Shown here in pieces: positions 32,268 to 44,096 of a stretch of 64,000 bases of DNA. The stretch spans positions 186,001-250,000 of the forward strand of contig NW_019029012.1 of NCBI RefSeq assembly GCF_002105155.1, written 5' to 3'. Source of the stretch: Lobosporangium transversale. Lineage: Eukaryota > Mortierellomycota > Mortierellomycetes > Mortierellales > Mortierellaceae. The translations under genes and the position numbers were made by a program. Numbering within the stretch: position 1 is the stretch's first letter; each line of letters starts with the position of its first letter. Under the pieces are notes generated by a model. It searched no databases. It worked only from the letters and a program-made list of their open reading frames with translations, and had not been told where the DNA came from.

Positions 32268-32644
32268 AATGGCATAACTTCTGCTCATATACATTCTTCT
32301 CACGATACAACATCAAACAGCCTTTTTACCAACAGTGATATCATCGACATCAGTTAAACCCATTGCTTCACAACCTGACCGCGTTATCTAGACTGATGCA
32401 GTAAAGGACTCCACAGCTTTGGTCAGCGCAAAGCCCAGACTTCGTGAGCAGGAAACATCCAAAAGAGAAAGTAAGCGTATGAAACATTATGCAACTAAGG
32501 ATTCTAGCTCTAAACTTAAAACAGAGACAAAAACAGTAACAGCAATAGCGGCAGTGGCAATCCTGCAAACACCATTGACATCTTCACTTTTTATGTCCGG
32601 ATTCAAAATAACAAGAGAGTTCAAAGAGTAACAATGTGACAGTA

Positions 32645-32715
32645 TTTAGTCTTAAGCCTGAAAAGGCTTGTTATAATATATATAGTCTTAAGCCTGAAAG
32701 GTTGGTTTTAATAGT
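32645..32715. repeat. Short tandem duplication
   Basis: AGTCTTAAGCCTGAAA(A)GG occurs twice about 40 bp apart, separated by an AT-rich stretch. Confidence 0.6.
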
Positions 32716-32928
32716 TATAATAAAACTATCTTTGTCTCTCTAAGCTATTACAAACAACAACAGCAGGGGAATCAATAGTAGGAGTGCTAGCTGCCAGAGC
32801 AATGAAATATACCAACCTTTCTCTTCGATGCTGTCCGAGGCAGGCTGATGGAGCTTCGGTTCGTATTCTAAATCTCCCATACTGTAACCTGAGTTTACTA
32901 CGGGGACGATGATAAATATATGTATACG

Positions 32929-32963
<35 letters not shown>

Positions 32964-33097
32964 CAGCTTCAATCACTTTGATCAGTTTCAGTCAAAGTCT
33001 CCATTCCATCAGATAGACTTTTCCCCTCCTTTTACTCATTCAAGCATAAGTTTCCACATACAGCACTTTCTGTCTTTCCACTCACCTCTTTTTCTAT

Positions 33098-33250
33098 TGA
33101 ATGGTCTACGAAGGATGGCCTATTCACATTGTCATAGGTGCCATGGACGTATGTCCCACCCGCATCACCCTATTAGCTCGAAAGGTAGGTGCAAGTCGGA
33201 TTAGCAGGGTCTTATTTAATATTTATACGGATATGGTACCGTAGACAATG
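33098..33250 (+). repeat. Dispersed repeat copy A (partner at 57,012)
   Basis: TGAATGGTCTACGAAGGA and the next about 130 bp match 57,012-57,220 at roughly 80 percent by eye, including CACATTGTCAT, CCATGGACGTATGTCCCAC and CACCGTAGACAATG-like strings. One plus frame (start MVYEG, then PIHIV and MDVCPT) stays open in both copies for about 35 codons. This indicates a shared coding ancestor or an element fragment. Confidence 0.7.
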
Positions 33251-33718
33251 CTCGTTCGCAAAGCACTTTGTTCACGCAGTGCCTCTTATCCCTTTACTCA
33301 TCTGTTTACTAACTTGCCTAACGCCCCACATATACAGAGTAGTCAAAGGAATCGCCATAACGCTGAATATGATGGATTATTTCGAAAAAGAATCAGAGCT
33401 GTTATGCCTTCCTGGGGTCTTTGGCAATGCCAACGGGCTGAACATGTCCACGACCACTCAAATCATGACCTCTGACGGCGATAACGAGACTGAAATATAT
33501 TTTGTAGATAGATCGTGAGCAGTAGAAAAAGTAAGTAAGAATTAGATGTGGGCCCACACCCATGGAGGTATTTATTCATTCCCTGGTAGAGGAGCCTGTA
33601 GCGGGTAACTACATATCTATCTATAAGATGGCATTGATTTGTTCTAGAACCTCATATCGAAAATTTATCTCGTCAAGGTGTGTGGCGCGTTATTGCCACA
33701 TAAGTCACATAGACTTAC

Positions 33719-34325
33719 CAAACACTTGCAGACAAGGGATCTCCATCACAACCCGTTCATTACGTAGGTTCTCGTCAATCGTATCCTTGGCAAACCTCAT
33801 TAGGCTCCATTGGTCTTCGAGAAATAAATGTAGGCTTCGCTTGTCCTTAGACGACTTGGTCTCAGCATAAGCCGCCTCAAAAATGTACTTTCGAATCGTC
33901 ACATCTGGTTTCAGCGGATCCCCTTGCCGTACACCGTACTCCAGCGAGGATCGGTTAGCCCAATCAAGCGCAAAAGCCTAGTCATTCGCTGAGAAGAAAT
34001 AAGTCATCATTGGATCCAAATCTCCGCGCGCAATTGAGTCTTCAAGCTTGTTTGAGAAGGGATAGCTCTTTTCTGCCAACTCCTTAGAGCTATGTTCAAT
34101 CCACAAAGATTGAGGAAAATAAAATGTTTGCACTTGATAGTTTCCCATCATAACCAAGTACCTGTTGTTTGCTGTGAGTGATATGGGTGAGCGTAAGTAC
34201 AGTGGTAGGAAGAGGATAAAGACATTTTCCTTCTCATTATCTTTGAAATCGCAGCCTTGGACTCGGATGCGTCCTGTGTGGGTCATCTCTCGGCTGAGCT
34301 GTGTACAGAGAGTCACTGAGTTAAG
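33719..34325 (-). pseudogene. Repeat-family hypothetical protein fragment with in-frame stop
   Basis: Read on the minus strand, a good protein-like frame covers about 200 codons. Segments include LTANNRYLVMMGNYQVQTFY, FANRSSLEYGVRQGDPLKP-like text just after an in-frame TAG (33,978-33,980), and KDKRSLHLFLEDQWSLMRFA. It ends at a plausible donor (TTTG|gtaagt). I recall proteins of this general look as repetitive hypothetical genes in Mucoromycota but cannot name a family. The stop codon and missing flanks suggest decay. Confidence 0.4.
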
Positions 34326-34326
34326 C

Positions 34327-34432
34327 AAAATAAAATAAAATAAAATAAAATAAAATAAAATAAAATAAAATAAAATAAAATAAAATAAAATAAAACAAAA
34401 TAAATAAAATAAAATAAAATACAATAAAAAAG
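34327..34432. repeat. AAAAT pentanucleotide microsatellite
   Basis: About 20 copies of AAAAT/ATAAA, nearly perfect, just upstream of the decayed minus-strand exon. Confidence 0.9.
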
Positions 34433-35448
34433 AAAGCGGCCGTAGCGGGAATTGAAAATGGGTAATCTGCGCGCTTGTGATATCATCCGTCAATTTTCAT
34501 ATGCTCGCAAGGTGGAGAAAGAGAAAACTCTTACGGGTGGAGGGATAACCATCCTCAAAGATATGCAGGGTCATATATACATACAACAACAAGAGCACGA
34601 GCCACAATGCTCTCTTTGTATGGTGTGCAGCAAAGAGAGAAAGGGTGTGACGCGACTAAAGTAAAAGGACAGGATTCAGAGCACAAGCTTATCAACACTC
34701 GCATACTCCCATTTTTCGCCAGCATTAAGCTCGAGTACCTTTTTTTCTTTAGCAATGGGGTTCATCAGGCACTGTCAGTAGAGTTTGCTATTTGACTCTC
34801 TTCTCCCATTCTTTCTCTTCATCCTTAACAAAGAATAGGATGCATTGTCGTGGGAACTGTGCTGCGGCAGTTTTTGTTCAAACAGACATTTTTCCTTTTT
34901 TTCTTTTCCTTATTTTCCTTTTCAAAGAGCCAAAGAGATACGACACGTCATTTCCTCGATACGATCGTGTGCCTTTTACTGGTCGATATATAAATGTTGA
35001 TACTTTGTTTCACCTTCAAATCTTAATGTATTCTACATTGTATTGCATGAAAATAAAAAATAAAATAAAAAATAAAAAAAAAAAAAAAGGCGGAGAGGTA
35101 TTCTGACGAATGCCATGTGTTATTTTCCACCACACTCTGGAAAAACGGCAAGCTGCCAAAGTATAGGCCCAACGACAGTCTATCCCATCTCTTGTTAGGA
35201 GTGAAGAAAGGAAATAGAAGAAGAGGATAAAGAAGATGATCTCCTTCATCAATAAGAGTAAGCAAGCTCGAGTGCAATACAGTTCATGCTCTGGTTGTTT
35301 ATAGACAGGTTTTCCTTATGAGTCTTGAGGACAGAGCATTATTCCCACTTTCAATCGTGAGAGTCTCTTCTTTATCATATGAAATATGACAGATGACATC
35401 AAAGACACGTATATTAATTTTTATTTTTTAATTTTTTTTGTTGATATT

Positions 35449-36241
35449 TTATTGGTCGCTCTTGAGCGTACAGCAAGCAAGGTACTTAGTACAGCGCGCT
35501 TTTGAAAACCAATCACTCCTCGGCCCTTCTCCTCTTGCGCGAACGTTAATAATAATAATAAGAAACCAATATAAAAAGGACCCATTTTGACTCTTCTTTT
35601 TTCTTCTTTTCTCTTCTTTTCTCTTCTCTTTCTCCTCGGTCTCCTCGACCATCGGCCTCCTCAACCAAGACAAAAGGTAAGCAACACTCCCTAAACAATC
35701 ACTCTTACTGAAGTTCTCAACACTGTCACTCTGTGCTTCACTGTCCTTGTTCTGATTATTCTTTTTCTGCCTGTGTCTCTCTTTTCATTCCACGATTAGA
35801 CTGCAACGACATGAAGCTGCCTAAAGCAACTGGGGCTTCATAACGCACAGCCAGACTGCCACACTCAGGCGCCCATACTCGAACGGCTGCACTCCAACGA
35901 AAAGCCGTATTCAACTGGCCACGCTCCAGATGGCCACGCTCTAAACAGCCACGCTCTAAACGGCCTCATAGTCTACCGCAGTCGAACGACGGCCTTCTCC
36001 GCGGCCAAATAGCCAGCCCATCCCATCTCGGGTATGATGGCCAAGGCTTCACGAACAACACCAAATCATAGCGACCAGGCCACTTCTCATCGTGTGGTCT
36101 GGAAGGCACTGGTAACGAAAGCTCAGCGCCACCAGCAAAAGGACTAAACCAAAGAAAGGTCGAACAGTCCATCCAGGCAAAAACAAGCGCCTCCGGAATC
36201 AAATACCTCAAAAAAAAAAAAACCAAAGAAAAAAAGAAACC

Positions 36242-36272
<31 letters not shown>

Positions 36273-37036
36273 AAAGAAAAAAAAATAAACCCAAATAAAC
36301 CAAAAAAAACCAAAAAAAACCAAAGAAAAAAAAAATAACCCAAAGAAAAAAAACAATTAAAAAAAAATTAACCAAAGAAAAAAAAAACCCAAAAAAAAAA
36401 GACTAAATAAAAGCCTAAAAAAAGAAAAGCAAAAAAAAGATCTCATATCAGAAAAAAGAAAAAAGAAAAAAAGAAAAAAAGAAAAAAAGAAAAAAAGAAA
36501 AAAAGAAAAAAAGAAAAAAGAAAAAAAAAAAGCCAATTAAAAACATAAGAAAGCCAAAAAAAAAAAAAAAAAAAAAAAAAAAACCCTTACTAACACAATA
36601 CAAAGCACTTTTTAACATAGCAACAATGCACATCCAAGATGCAATAACCAATGCATATCTAAGGTAGGTCCGAACGGGCATGAGCCTGAGCTGGTTCTTT
36701 AACGAGCCTTGCGATGGCGGAGCCCCTTCGGTCCAGAATGGGAAAGGGAATGGGAATGGAGATGGGGATGGGTAAATAAATGTGTGTGTGTGCGGGCGTT
36801 TGCAAGGCCATGGGGCCTGACCAACGGAGCACGATATGCCAGACCACCTCCACGTGGTGTGCTCCGGACAACATCTTGGAGAGTCTTTTCGATGGTGACA
36901 AAGAAAAGCGCTTTCCAAGGTGGCTAAGAGTCTGGCTTCTTGTAGCTTAGGATAGTAACCAGGTAAGCTAGATAGCTAGATAGCAAGCAATCTCTTAATA
37001 AAAAGTATTCACACAAAAAAAAAAAAAAAAAAAAAA
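35449..37036 (+). mobile_element. Retroposon-like block with poly(A) end (right arm)
   Basis: Mirror copy of the block at 29,256-30,850, here in plus orientation. CCAAT and TATAAAAA lie at about 35,565-35,577. A C/T-rich presumed start region and an intron-like stretch (about 35,674-35,800) follow, then a long A-rich CCAAAG tract (about 36,210-36,590). AATAAA lies at 36,997-37,002 and 22 A at 37,015-37,036. Confidence 0.4.
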
Positions 37037-37491
37037 GCTTTAAAATGCAGTCTCCGAAAATTGAAAATTTAGTAGAGGCGGCATTGCTTAGATGATAGGA
37101 GGGTGAACTTATTAATATACTGCTCCGAAAATGAGGGGTTCTGGTGCCTATTGTTATGTTATGAACAACTGGCTTTGGAAGAGAGGCTTCAATATATATA
37201 TTGAGAAGCACTTCCTTTCTATTGTCTCCTGCACAAGTATAAATGAGGAGCACCATGGAGCAATACTCAAAGTAAGCACTATCTTGCTGTGTGAACCGGC
37301 AACCTGCACTAGGCGGGATGGTGGGTACTCCTTGGTGACACACAGCTCCAATCCTTATGTCAGTCATCATCAAAATGTTTGCACCACATTTACCACCAAA
37401 CCTTAAAGTGTTTACATTGTCCAACAGACACCATTTTGCTATTCTTGCATTCTTGTTTATTCGCTGAATATCCATGCATGATTTCTTGGGT

Positions 37492-38473
37492 AATCTCACT
37501 CGTCGCCACCATTTCTCCTTATCTTTGTTGAAAGCGGACATAATTATCCGAATATGGCAATAGTCGGTTGCTTTAAAAGCAAAAGCATCTTCCGGTTGAT
37601 GTCATTACATTGTCACATGAAGCAAAAGGAATAATGTACGTGAAGGTAGGGAAAGCATTGAAAGAGGGATAAATAAATTTAATGCGAAGAATTAAATACA
37701 ATAGTAATGAAGGTGTTGAATCAAAAGTATTGAAGGCCCTGAAGGCCCTGCAGAGCTTGGATATAATATTTTCCTCGACACACACGTTACATACTTTTTA
37801 CGTGTTGCTTGTTGTTGCTCGCTCAACAAGATGGTCATAACGAAAAATAAGGCAGGCTTACCTTTGGGACATGGGCCAGAAAGGTGATGGGCTCCATGAA
37901 AAGCATCTACCAGATACTGTAGCAGACCTGAACACACTGTATTACTTTCAATCAGAAACTAGAAGGAACTAGAGTCTATGACAAGCCTGGATCCTTGTCT
38001 ATTATACTTTTAGAAGCGATAAAAGAGAGAGAAGAGCGAGATGTAATGAAAAGTGTGGCTACACCCAAAGATGCATGAAAAATTAATGCATCTTTCTCTA
38101 TCAATTTTTTTTTTGTTCCTTAAGAAAATGCGATCGCAAAAAAAGCATACGATGTGTAAGTCTGGGGTCAAAAGTCGTGGTGTGAGTAGTGTCTACTCAT
38201 AGTCATTAAGTTTAATACCTTCGATGCTTTTTGCTTCGTTCTTCTCAATGTCGTATCACTTTCGCTTATTACGTCAACAAATGCGAAAAATGTCGCAATG
38301 AAAGGCAACGGGATCGCTTCCGGGCTGTCCAAGCCGACAGTTTTCCATCCACCCTTTCTTTGAATTTCATGCTGTTTCAAAATGGCGTCCAATCACTTTC
38401 ATTTCGCCTATATTCGGATAATTATGTCCGCTTTCAACAAAGATAAGGAGAAATGGTGGCGACGAGTGAGATT
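37492..38473. mobile_element. 982-bp TIR element (right arm)
   Basis: Mirror copy of the element at 27,819-28,800, with the same 64-bp terminal inverted repeats starting AATCTCACTCGTCG at 37,492. Confidence 0.65.
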
Positions 38474-38529
38474 GGGAGAATGACGCTTTTCTCTCATTTT
38501 AAGCTCGCTCTTTCTTTTTTTTTTCCTTT

Positions 38530-38625
38530 TTTTTTCTCTTCCTTTCTCTTCACCTCTTCACCTCTTCACCTCTTCACCTCTTCACTTCTCCACCTCTTTA
38601 TCTCTCCACCTCTCCACCCCCCCAC
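38530..38625. repeat. Short tandem repeat CTTCACCT (right arm)
   Basis: Mirror of the GAGGTGAA repeat of the left arm. Confidence 0.7.
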
Positions 38626-38789
38626 CTCTTGAAAAGTAAGTCTCGATCGCAGTCCTTTGTCAAATACATTCACACACAAGCACACACGCACACACTTCTT
38701 CTGTCTCTCCCTGTGCCTCTTTATGTCATCACCAACTCTCGCTCAAACACGAGCGTTGCCTTTTCTTGCCGTCACTACTTTATACTAAA

Positions 38790-40785
38790 CTACATACTTT
38801 TTGTCTCCGTACTATACCAAAGGCAAAATAACCCCCAAGAGCGGTAAGCAGCGAGAGGTAAGAGAAAGTAAGGTAAGAGAAAGTAAGGTAAGGAAGAGAA
38901 GCGGCAAGTAACCAACAAAAGAAAGAGAAATAAGAAAGAGAAAGGAACACCGAGAAAGAGCGAATGAAAATAAACTAAGGAAGAGAAGCACATAGGAAGA
39001 GTAAGTGAAAGCAAATAAGAAAAAAAAAGAGAGAGAGAGAGAAAGAAAGGGGAAGGGAAAGTCGAGAAAGAACAAACGGAAGCATAGCAAAGAAGTAAAG
39101 CGAGGGAAAAGAACAAACAAAAATATATGTAAGAAATGTCGGCACCTATAAATGAAAATATGATAAGAAAGAAAAGCAAAAGGGAAACAAATGTAAGATA
39201 TAGCAAGGAGGGGAAGCACTGAAGAAAAGAAAAGAAAAAAAAAGAAAACAAAAAAGAAATGGAAGCACAAATGAAAGCATAATAAGAAAGAGAAGCACAG
39301 AAGGGAAACAAACGAAAGTATAACAAGGAAAACAAAACACACACATACACGCACACACAAAGAGAAACAAAGGAAGTTATAATAAGAAAAGGAAGCTATA
39401 ATAAGAAAAGGGAGAAAACAAATGAAAACAACGTAAGAAAGCGAAGTATCGAAGGGAAACAAAGGAAAGGATAACTCGAAAGTGAAGCGTCGAAGAGAAG
39501 TACATGAAAGTATATTTAAAAAGTGACGAGCCAAGGAAAACAAATGAGGAAGTGAAGCAGCAAGAAAGAAAGCATAACAAGGAAGTGAAGCAGGGAAGAA
39601 AAACAAAGGATAGCATAGTAAAAAGGTGAAGTGTCGAGAAAAGCAAATGAAAAAATAACAAGAAAGCGAAGCAATGAAGGAAAGCGTAATAGAACATAAC
39701 ACGAAAGAGATGCGCCCAGGATAACATAGAAAAGGATAACAAAAGTGAAGTACCGAAAAAGAGATGAAAGCATAACAGGAAAGCCAAGCATGGAAGAAAG
39801 AAATGAAAGCGTAGCAACCAAGTGAGGCATTGAAGGATAAAATATGGAAGCGTAAAAAAGAAGTGAACCATCAAAGGCTAACAAGAGAGTGAAGCACCAA
39901 AGGATAACAAAAAAGCAACCATCAAAAGATAACAGGAAATGAACTAGCAAAGAATAACAAGGGAAGCACCAAAGGATAACAAGGGAAGCACCAAAGGATA
40001 ACAAGGGAAGCACCAAAGGATAACAAGGGAAGCACCAAAGGATAACAAGGGAAGCACCAAAGGATAACAAGGGAAGCACCAAAGGATAACAAGGGAAGCA
40101 CCAAAGGATAACAAGGGAAGCACCAAAGGATAACAAGGGAAGCACCAAAGGATAACAAGGGAAGCACCAAAGGATAACAAGGGAAGCACCAAAGGATAAC
40201 AAGGGAAGCACCAAAGGATAACAAGGGAAGCACCAAAGGATAACAAGGAAATGAACCATCAAAGCGCAGCAAGAAAGTGAAGCAGCAAAGAATAATAAGA
40301 AAGGAAGTATCAAAGGATAGCAAGAAAGTGAACCAGCAAAGCATAGCAAGAAAGTGAACCAGCAAAGAATAACAAGGAAATGAACTAGCAAAGGATAGTA
40401 AGAAAGAGAACCAGCAAAGAAGAATGAGTCAAAAGATAACAAGCGTTAAAGAAATACAAACGAAAGCATGACAAGAAAGTAGAAAGAGAAACAAACAGAA
40501 GCATAGCAAAAAAGTGAAAGCAAACGAAAGTACAGGAAAGAAAGCGAATACCGGGAAGAAGTTTTTTTTTATATTTTTTTTCTTCAAGGGTAAGGGACTG
40601 TATAGGGTGGTAGGGTGGACAGTCTCAGGTAAGTAAGGTAAGTACCAAGAAGTCAATGAAAGTAAAAGTAAGAAAAGAAAACACCAAATAACGAAATGCA
40701 AAGAAAAAGTAAACGAAAGTACTAACGAAGAAGAGAAGTAGCAGAAAAGGCTAATAAAGTGCGGGACAGGACAAAAAAGCAAGAA
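38790..40785. repeat. Purine-skewed degenerate repeat (right arm)
   Basis: Mirror of the pyrimidine-skewed repeat at 25,480-27,480. Here the plus strand is A/G-rich with AAGTGAAGC and AGCATAACAAGAAAG units. Confidence 0.75.
39961..40246. repeat. 22-bp minisatellite, 13 perfect units
   Basis: Thirteen perfect copies of the 22-bp unit beginning GGGAAGCACCAAAGGATAAC. This is one fewer than the left-arm array. Confidence 0.9.
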
Positions 40786-41829
40786 AGACTACACCATTAG
40801 ATGTCCAACCCTGTATCAAAGGCGCGTCTCCAGAACATTTGGACACTCTCGCTTTCGAACACTCGTGAAAAAAAGGCAAGAGTATAATTATATCTGTGAA
40901 TGTGCTATTATTATTTGATTGATACCTGATTTACATGTTGCTTCATCGGAGCAATCCAGCACTTGCACTAATTATTCTTTCATATCTTTTTACTACTATT
41001 ATCTTTATAACAATGAGGATGTAAACAAGACCTGCCGCTACCGTATAATTAATGGTATCATAAATAGAGATTTAATGTTTCTACTATAATGAAGTATTCT
41101 TGATTCAGGCCTCATTTCTTGCAGACTTCTGCTTTTGGTGCCTGATGTTTGTTCTTGTTTTCTTTTATCTTGTGAACGAGGCATCTCTTAGATGAATATT
41201 ATTATACCCGAAGAGAGGCGTCTTTGATGAGAGGACATACAAGAAAGGCAAACCTTCGCCTACGACGGAGTTACAACACCACCAATCCCTCTTCTGCTGA
41301 AATGACTTTCCGCCCAGTGTGGTGTCATGAGAAAAAGTAAAATTTATTATTTTAGATATTTTATTGGCCATAATGGGTACGATCTTCATGCAGTTCTTTA
41401 ATAGAAGATTGTTGGCATATGCTCTTTTTCAATAGTTCTAGATTCTCGGCGCTGATTGTTTTTGAAATGGGGGCCTTTATGGCTCTAAGATCATCAAGTT
41501 GTCATCCCCATAACACGAATATTTTGACTTGGGCCTCCTCTTGTTCAACAGGAAATGTTCAGAATGTTAACACTCTTGTGGTATTGGAAGAGATGGCAAC
41601 TGTTATGGTTTGTGGAGTATCCATATAACAACGTTAAACTACTTGACATCCATGTTCAGGAAGTGTGAACGACAATAAAACATGTGAAACACGGAAACAA
41701 CCAAAGCTGTATTTTTCTCTTACAGGTGACCTACGAAATGAAGTGGTCCATTGTATGGTGAGCGTCTTCGTTTGAGGCAAGATATTCCTTGCAGTGATAT
41801 ACATGAGACTGATATAGTTTTTTACTATC

Positions 41830-42303
41830 ATGTCAACATTTTCATTTCTCTATTTCAGAAAAAAAAGAAAACTCATGTTGGTATGCTTAGTACATCAGTA
41901 CGATACACTGTTTATATTCATTCTACCAGGCCCTGAATTGAGCGTATACATCACAAGTATCAAAGTAACTACTAGTACAGTATCTCAAAGTTTTTCAAAG
42001 AAGATATCGCTATTCAAGGATGTCTACTTGGCAGACCTGTTTTTCCATCTGAAGTTTTGTCTCACAGATGCTAGTCTTTGTTCGTTCTCGTCCTCTATTC
42101 TCCTGTCAATAATTATGAAGTCTTGTAGTTTTTCACAGCACATGATCATAGAAGAAAATATGGAGATGAGAATTCGATTTACAAACTCGATAGTATCACT
42201 ATCTAATGAAGAACAGGCTCATTACAACCTGGGGCTTCATACGGCCCCCCGCAAAGAAAGCGGAAAGAGCGGAGCGCTGAACATTGCTGTCTTTGGACCT
42301 TGA
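41830..42303 (+). CDS. Hypothetical ORF in right arm
   Basis: Exact mirror of the 157-codon frame at 23967-24440 on the opposite strand. No family recognised, and it may not be expressed. Confidence 0.2.
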   Translation: MSTFSFLYFRKKRKLMLVCLVHQYDTLFIFILPGPELSVYITSIKVTTSTVSQSFSKKISLFKDVYLADLFFHLKFCLTDASLCSFSSSILLSIIMKSCSFSQHMIIEENMEMRIRFTNSIVSLSNEEQAHYNLGLHTAPRKESGKSGALNIAVFGP

Positions 42304-42644
42304 CTTTTTTGCTCAATCCTTTTTAGCTGACCAAGTTGAATAATATGACGACTTAGACTTATTATCCGAAAGCCGGGACCATATATATCCCCTCCCCCCT
42401 TTTCTCTCTCATTCTTGCTTTTCTTTCTTCATGTACTGGCTCACTATCAAGAAGATACGGATCCACTTACCAGCATCCGAAACTCTAAAAGGATATCTGT
42501 AATAAGGTACAGGCTTGTACTTAGTCATCGTTTTCTATACCATGCTCTGATGGAGTGCTACAATTCTTCTGATATTGGAAATGGCAAGAGGAGAAGAGGA
42601 GCGTCTTTATATTATTATTATTATTTCTATTTTATTATTAGACT

Positions 42645-42984
42645 CCTTTCGTGCTTGAGAGGGTGTGATCAGCAACCAGGCTGGTGAGCTGGTTTGTTCA
42701 TCACTACGGGTATGGGCCTTCAGCCTCTGCCAGGAGTTTCTCTGCAACTGGTCATGCTCATTGTCGCGTACTTGATGCCTACAAGTATGGAGCAGAGTAA
42801 GGTGCCTATTTTTTATTTTTTTTCTATTCCTTTCGTGTTTGAGAGGGTGTGATCAGCAATCAAAAAGATGATGGGTCGGTTGCTCATCAATACGGGTACG
42901 GACTTTCAGCCTCTTCCAGAAGTGACTCTGCAACTGGCCATGCTCATTGTCGTGAACTTGACGCCTCTCAATTATGGAGCAGAG
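42645..42984. repeat. Diverged tandem duplication of about 155 bp
   Basis: Copy 1 (about 42,645-42,797) and copy 2 (about 42,829-42,984) both start CCTTTCGTG(C/T)TTGAGAGGG and end TATGGAGCAGAG. They share TGTGATCAGCAA, TCATCA(C/A)TACGGGTA and GGTCATGCTCATTGTCG-like strings, at roughly 80 percent identity by eye. No open frame is convincingly shared. Confidence 0.75.
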
Positions 42985-43514
42985 CGAGGAATTATTTTTA
43001 TTCATTTTATTTCAATAACAGTTGGGAAAGTGCACTTTTTTATACATAAATATAGTGGCTAATATATTTATTCTTCCTTGATATCATTTAGAAAGCTTGT
43101 ATTATTTAGCAATCACCAACATCTGGACTTTAAAGCGTCGTGTATTTTTATTACATATTCGGTTATAGCACAGGAAATCCTAAGGCTAAGACACTGATCA
43201 ATATAGTGAATACAATAGGAGTTGCATTTAAGATAATAAATTGTTTGTCTCTTTTTACAAGTACTTCATTAATATTGCGCAACCTGAATATGATTTTTTT
43301 TTTTTTTTTGTCAGCCAGTTGAAAAGAATTGCTGTGATATAGCTGGATGCAATAGCAATAGTCGAAAAGTCATGACATTTGCCGTTTTAGGCAAATGTCA
43401 CATTTTTTGTTTTGATGTTTGAAGGACACTAATATGAGCTAATGACTCAAGCTTCTTGTTGAGAAGAACATTTCCAAGAATCGGAATGGAAGTTGATTCT
43501 TTAGAGAAAATCTT

Positions 43515-44096
43515 TCAATAATCGAGGTAACTGCTCCATCTGAGCTGCATTGTTCCCTTAAATCCTTGATCATGTTGATCTGAAGTGATGCATTGTTCCC
43601 TTTTTGAAGAACTTCCTTTGCAATATTCTGAAAGATCACTCCAGATCATTGCATTTCCAGAGTGATTTTGATCAAACTTTGATAACGTGAAGACCGTATA
43701 GGGCCGACAAGTCAAACTTCTTGTGATATGACCCGAAGCACGACAGAGCAAGTAAGTTGAAGCATGTGTTGTTGGCCAGACATCCTTGTATCGTGTCTTA
43801 GTGGGCGGTGATAGAGTGGTTGGGATGGCTACTCCTTTTATGGTACCAAACGGTTCTCGATGAGCGTCCACATCTTTTGTTCTTCCATATGATTCGACTG
43901 TATTTAACATGACAGCTTCGTTGTTGTTGCAATTCAATAGAATTGAACCTGCTAAAAGCTGGGCACAAGCAAACTTGAATTGTGGGCGAAACTCCCAGTC
44001 TCGATTCAACAGCTCACACATGCTATCTGTGAGCTCAACAAAAGTTCTTGACTTCAAGATTTCTGAATGCGGTGACATTGACAATAGATTAGTCAT
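43515..44096 (-). CDS. Unrecognised ORF, possibly repeat-derived
   Basis: Open frame of 193 codons. Segments such as ELTDSMCELLNRDWEFRPQF, KFACAQLLAGSILLNCNNNE and HASTYLLCRASGHITRSLTC look like real protein. A nearby upstream minus frame (44,217-44,400; ending KSLFITDTMGMHPISATVLV...) is similar in quality but separated by stops. It may be an exon of a degraded repetitive gene. No family assigned. Confidence 0.3.
   Translation of the reverse strand: MTNLLSMSPHSEILKSRTFVELTDSMCELLNRDWEFRPQFKFACAQLLAGSILLNCNNNEAVMLNTVESYGRTKDVDAHREPFGTIKGVAIPTTLSPPTKTRYKDVWPTTHASTYLLCRASGHITRSLTCRPYTVFTLSKFDQNHSGNAMIWSDLSEYCKGSSSKREQCITSDQHDQGFKGTMQLRWSSYLDY

Larger units (their letters stand above)
31510..34781. 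other. Unlike spacer (core) of the giant inverted repeat
   Basis: These 3,272 bp separate the two arms and are not duplicated. They hold a frame-disrupted ORF with 90-bp repeats, a dispersed repeat copy, a decayed coding exon and an AAAAT microsatellite, each listed separately. No intact host gene is recognised. Confidence 0.8.
34782..42468 (-). repeat. Right arm of giant inverted repeat
   Basis: Reverse complement of 23,807-31,509 with near-complete identity (7.68 kb). The inner edge is sharp: arms agree through TAGCAAACT (31,509 / 34,782) and then diverge. At the outer edge they agree to 42,463 and, with one mismatch, to about 42,468. Beyond that the right flank is unlike the left flank. 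Confidence 0.95.
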
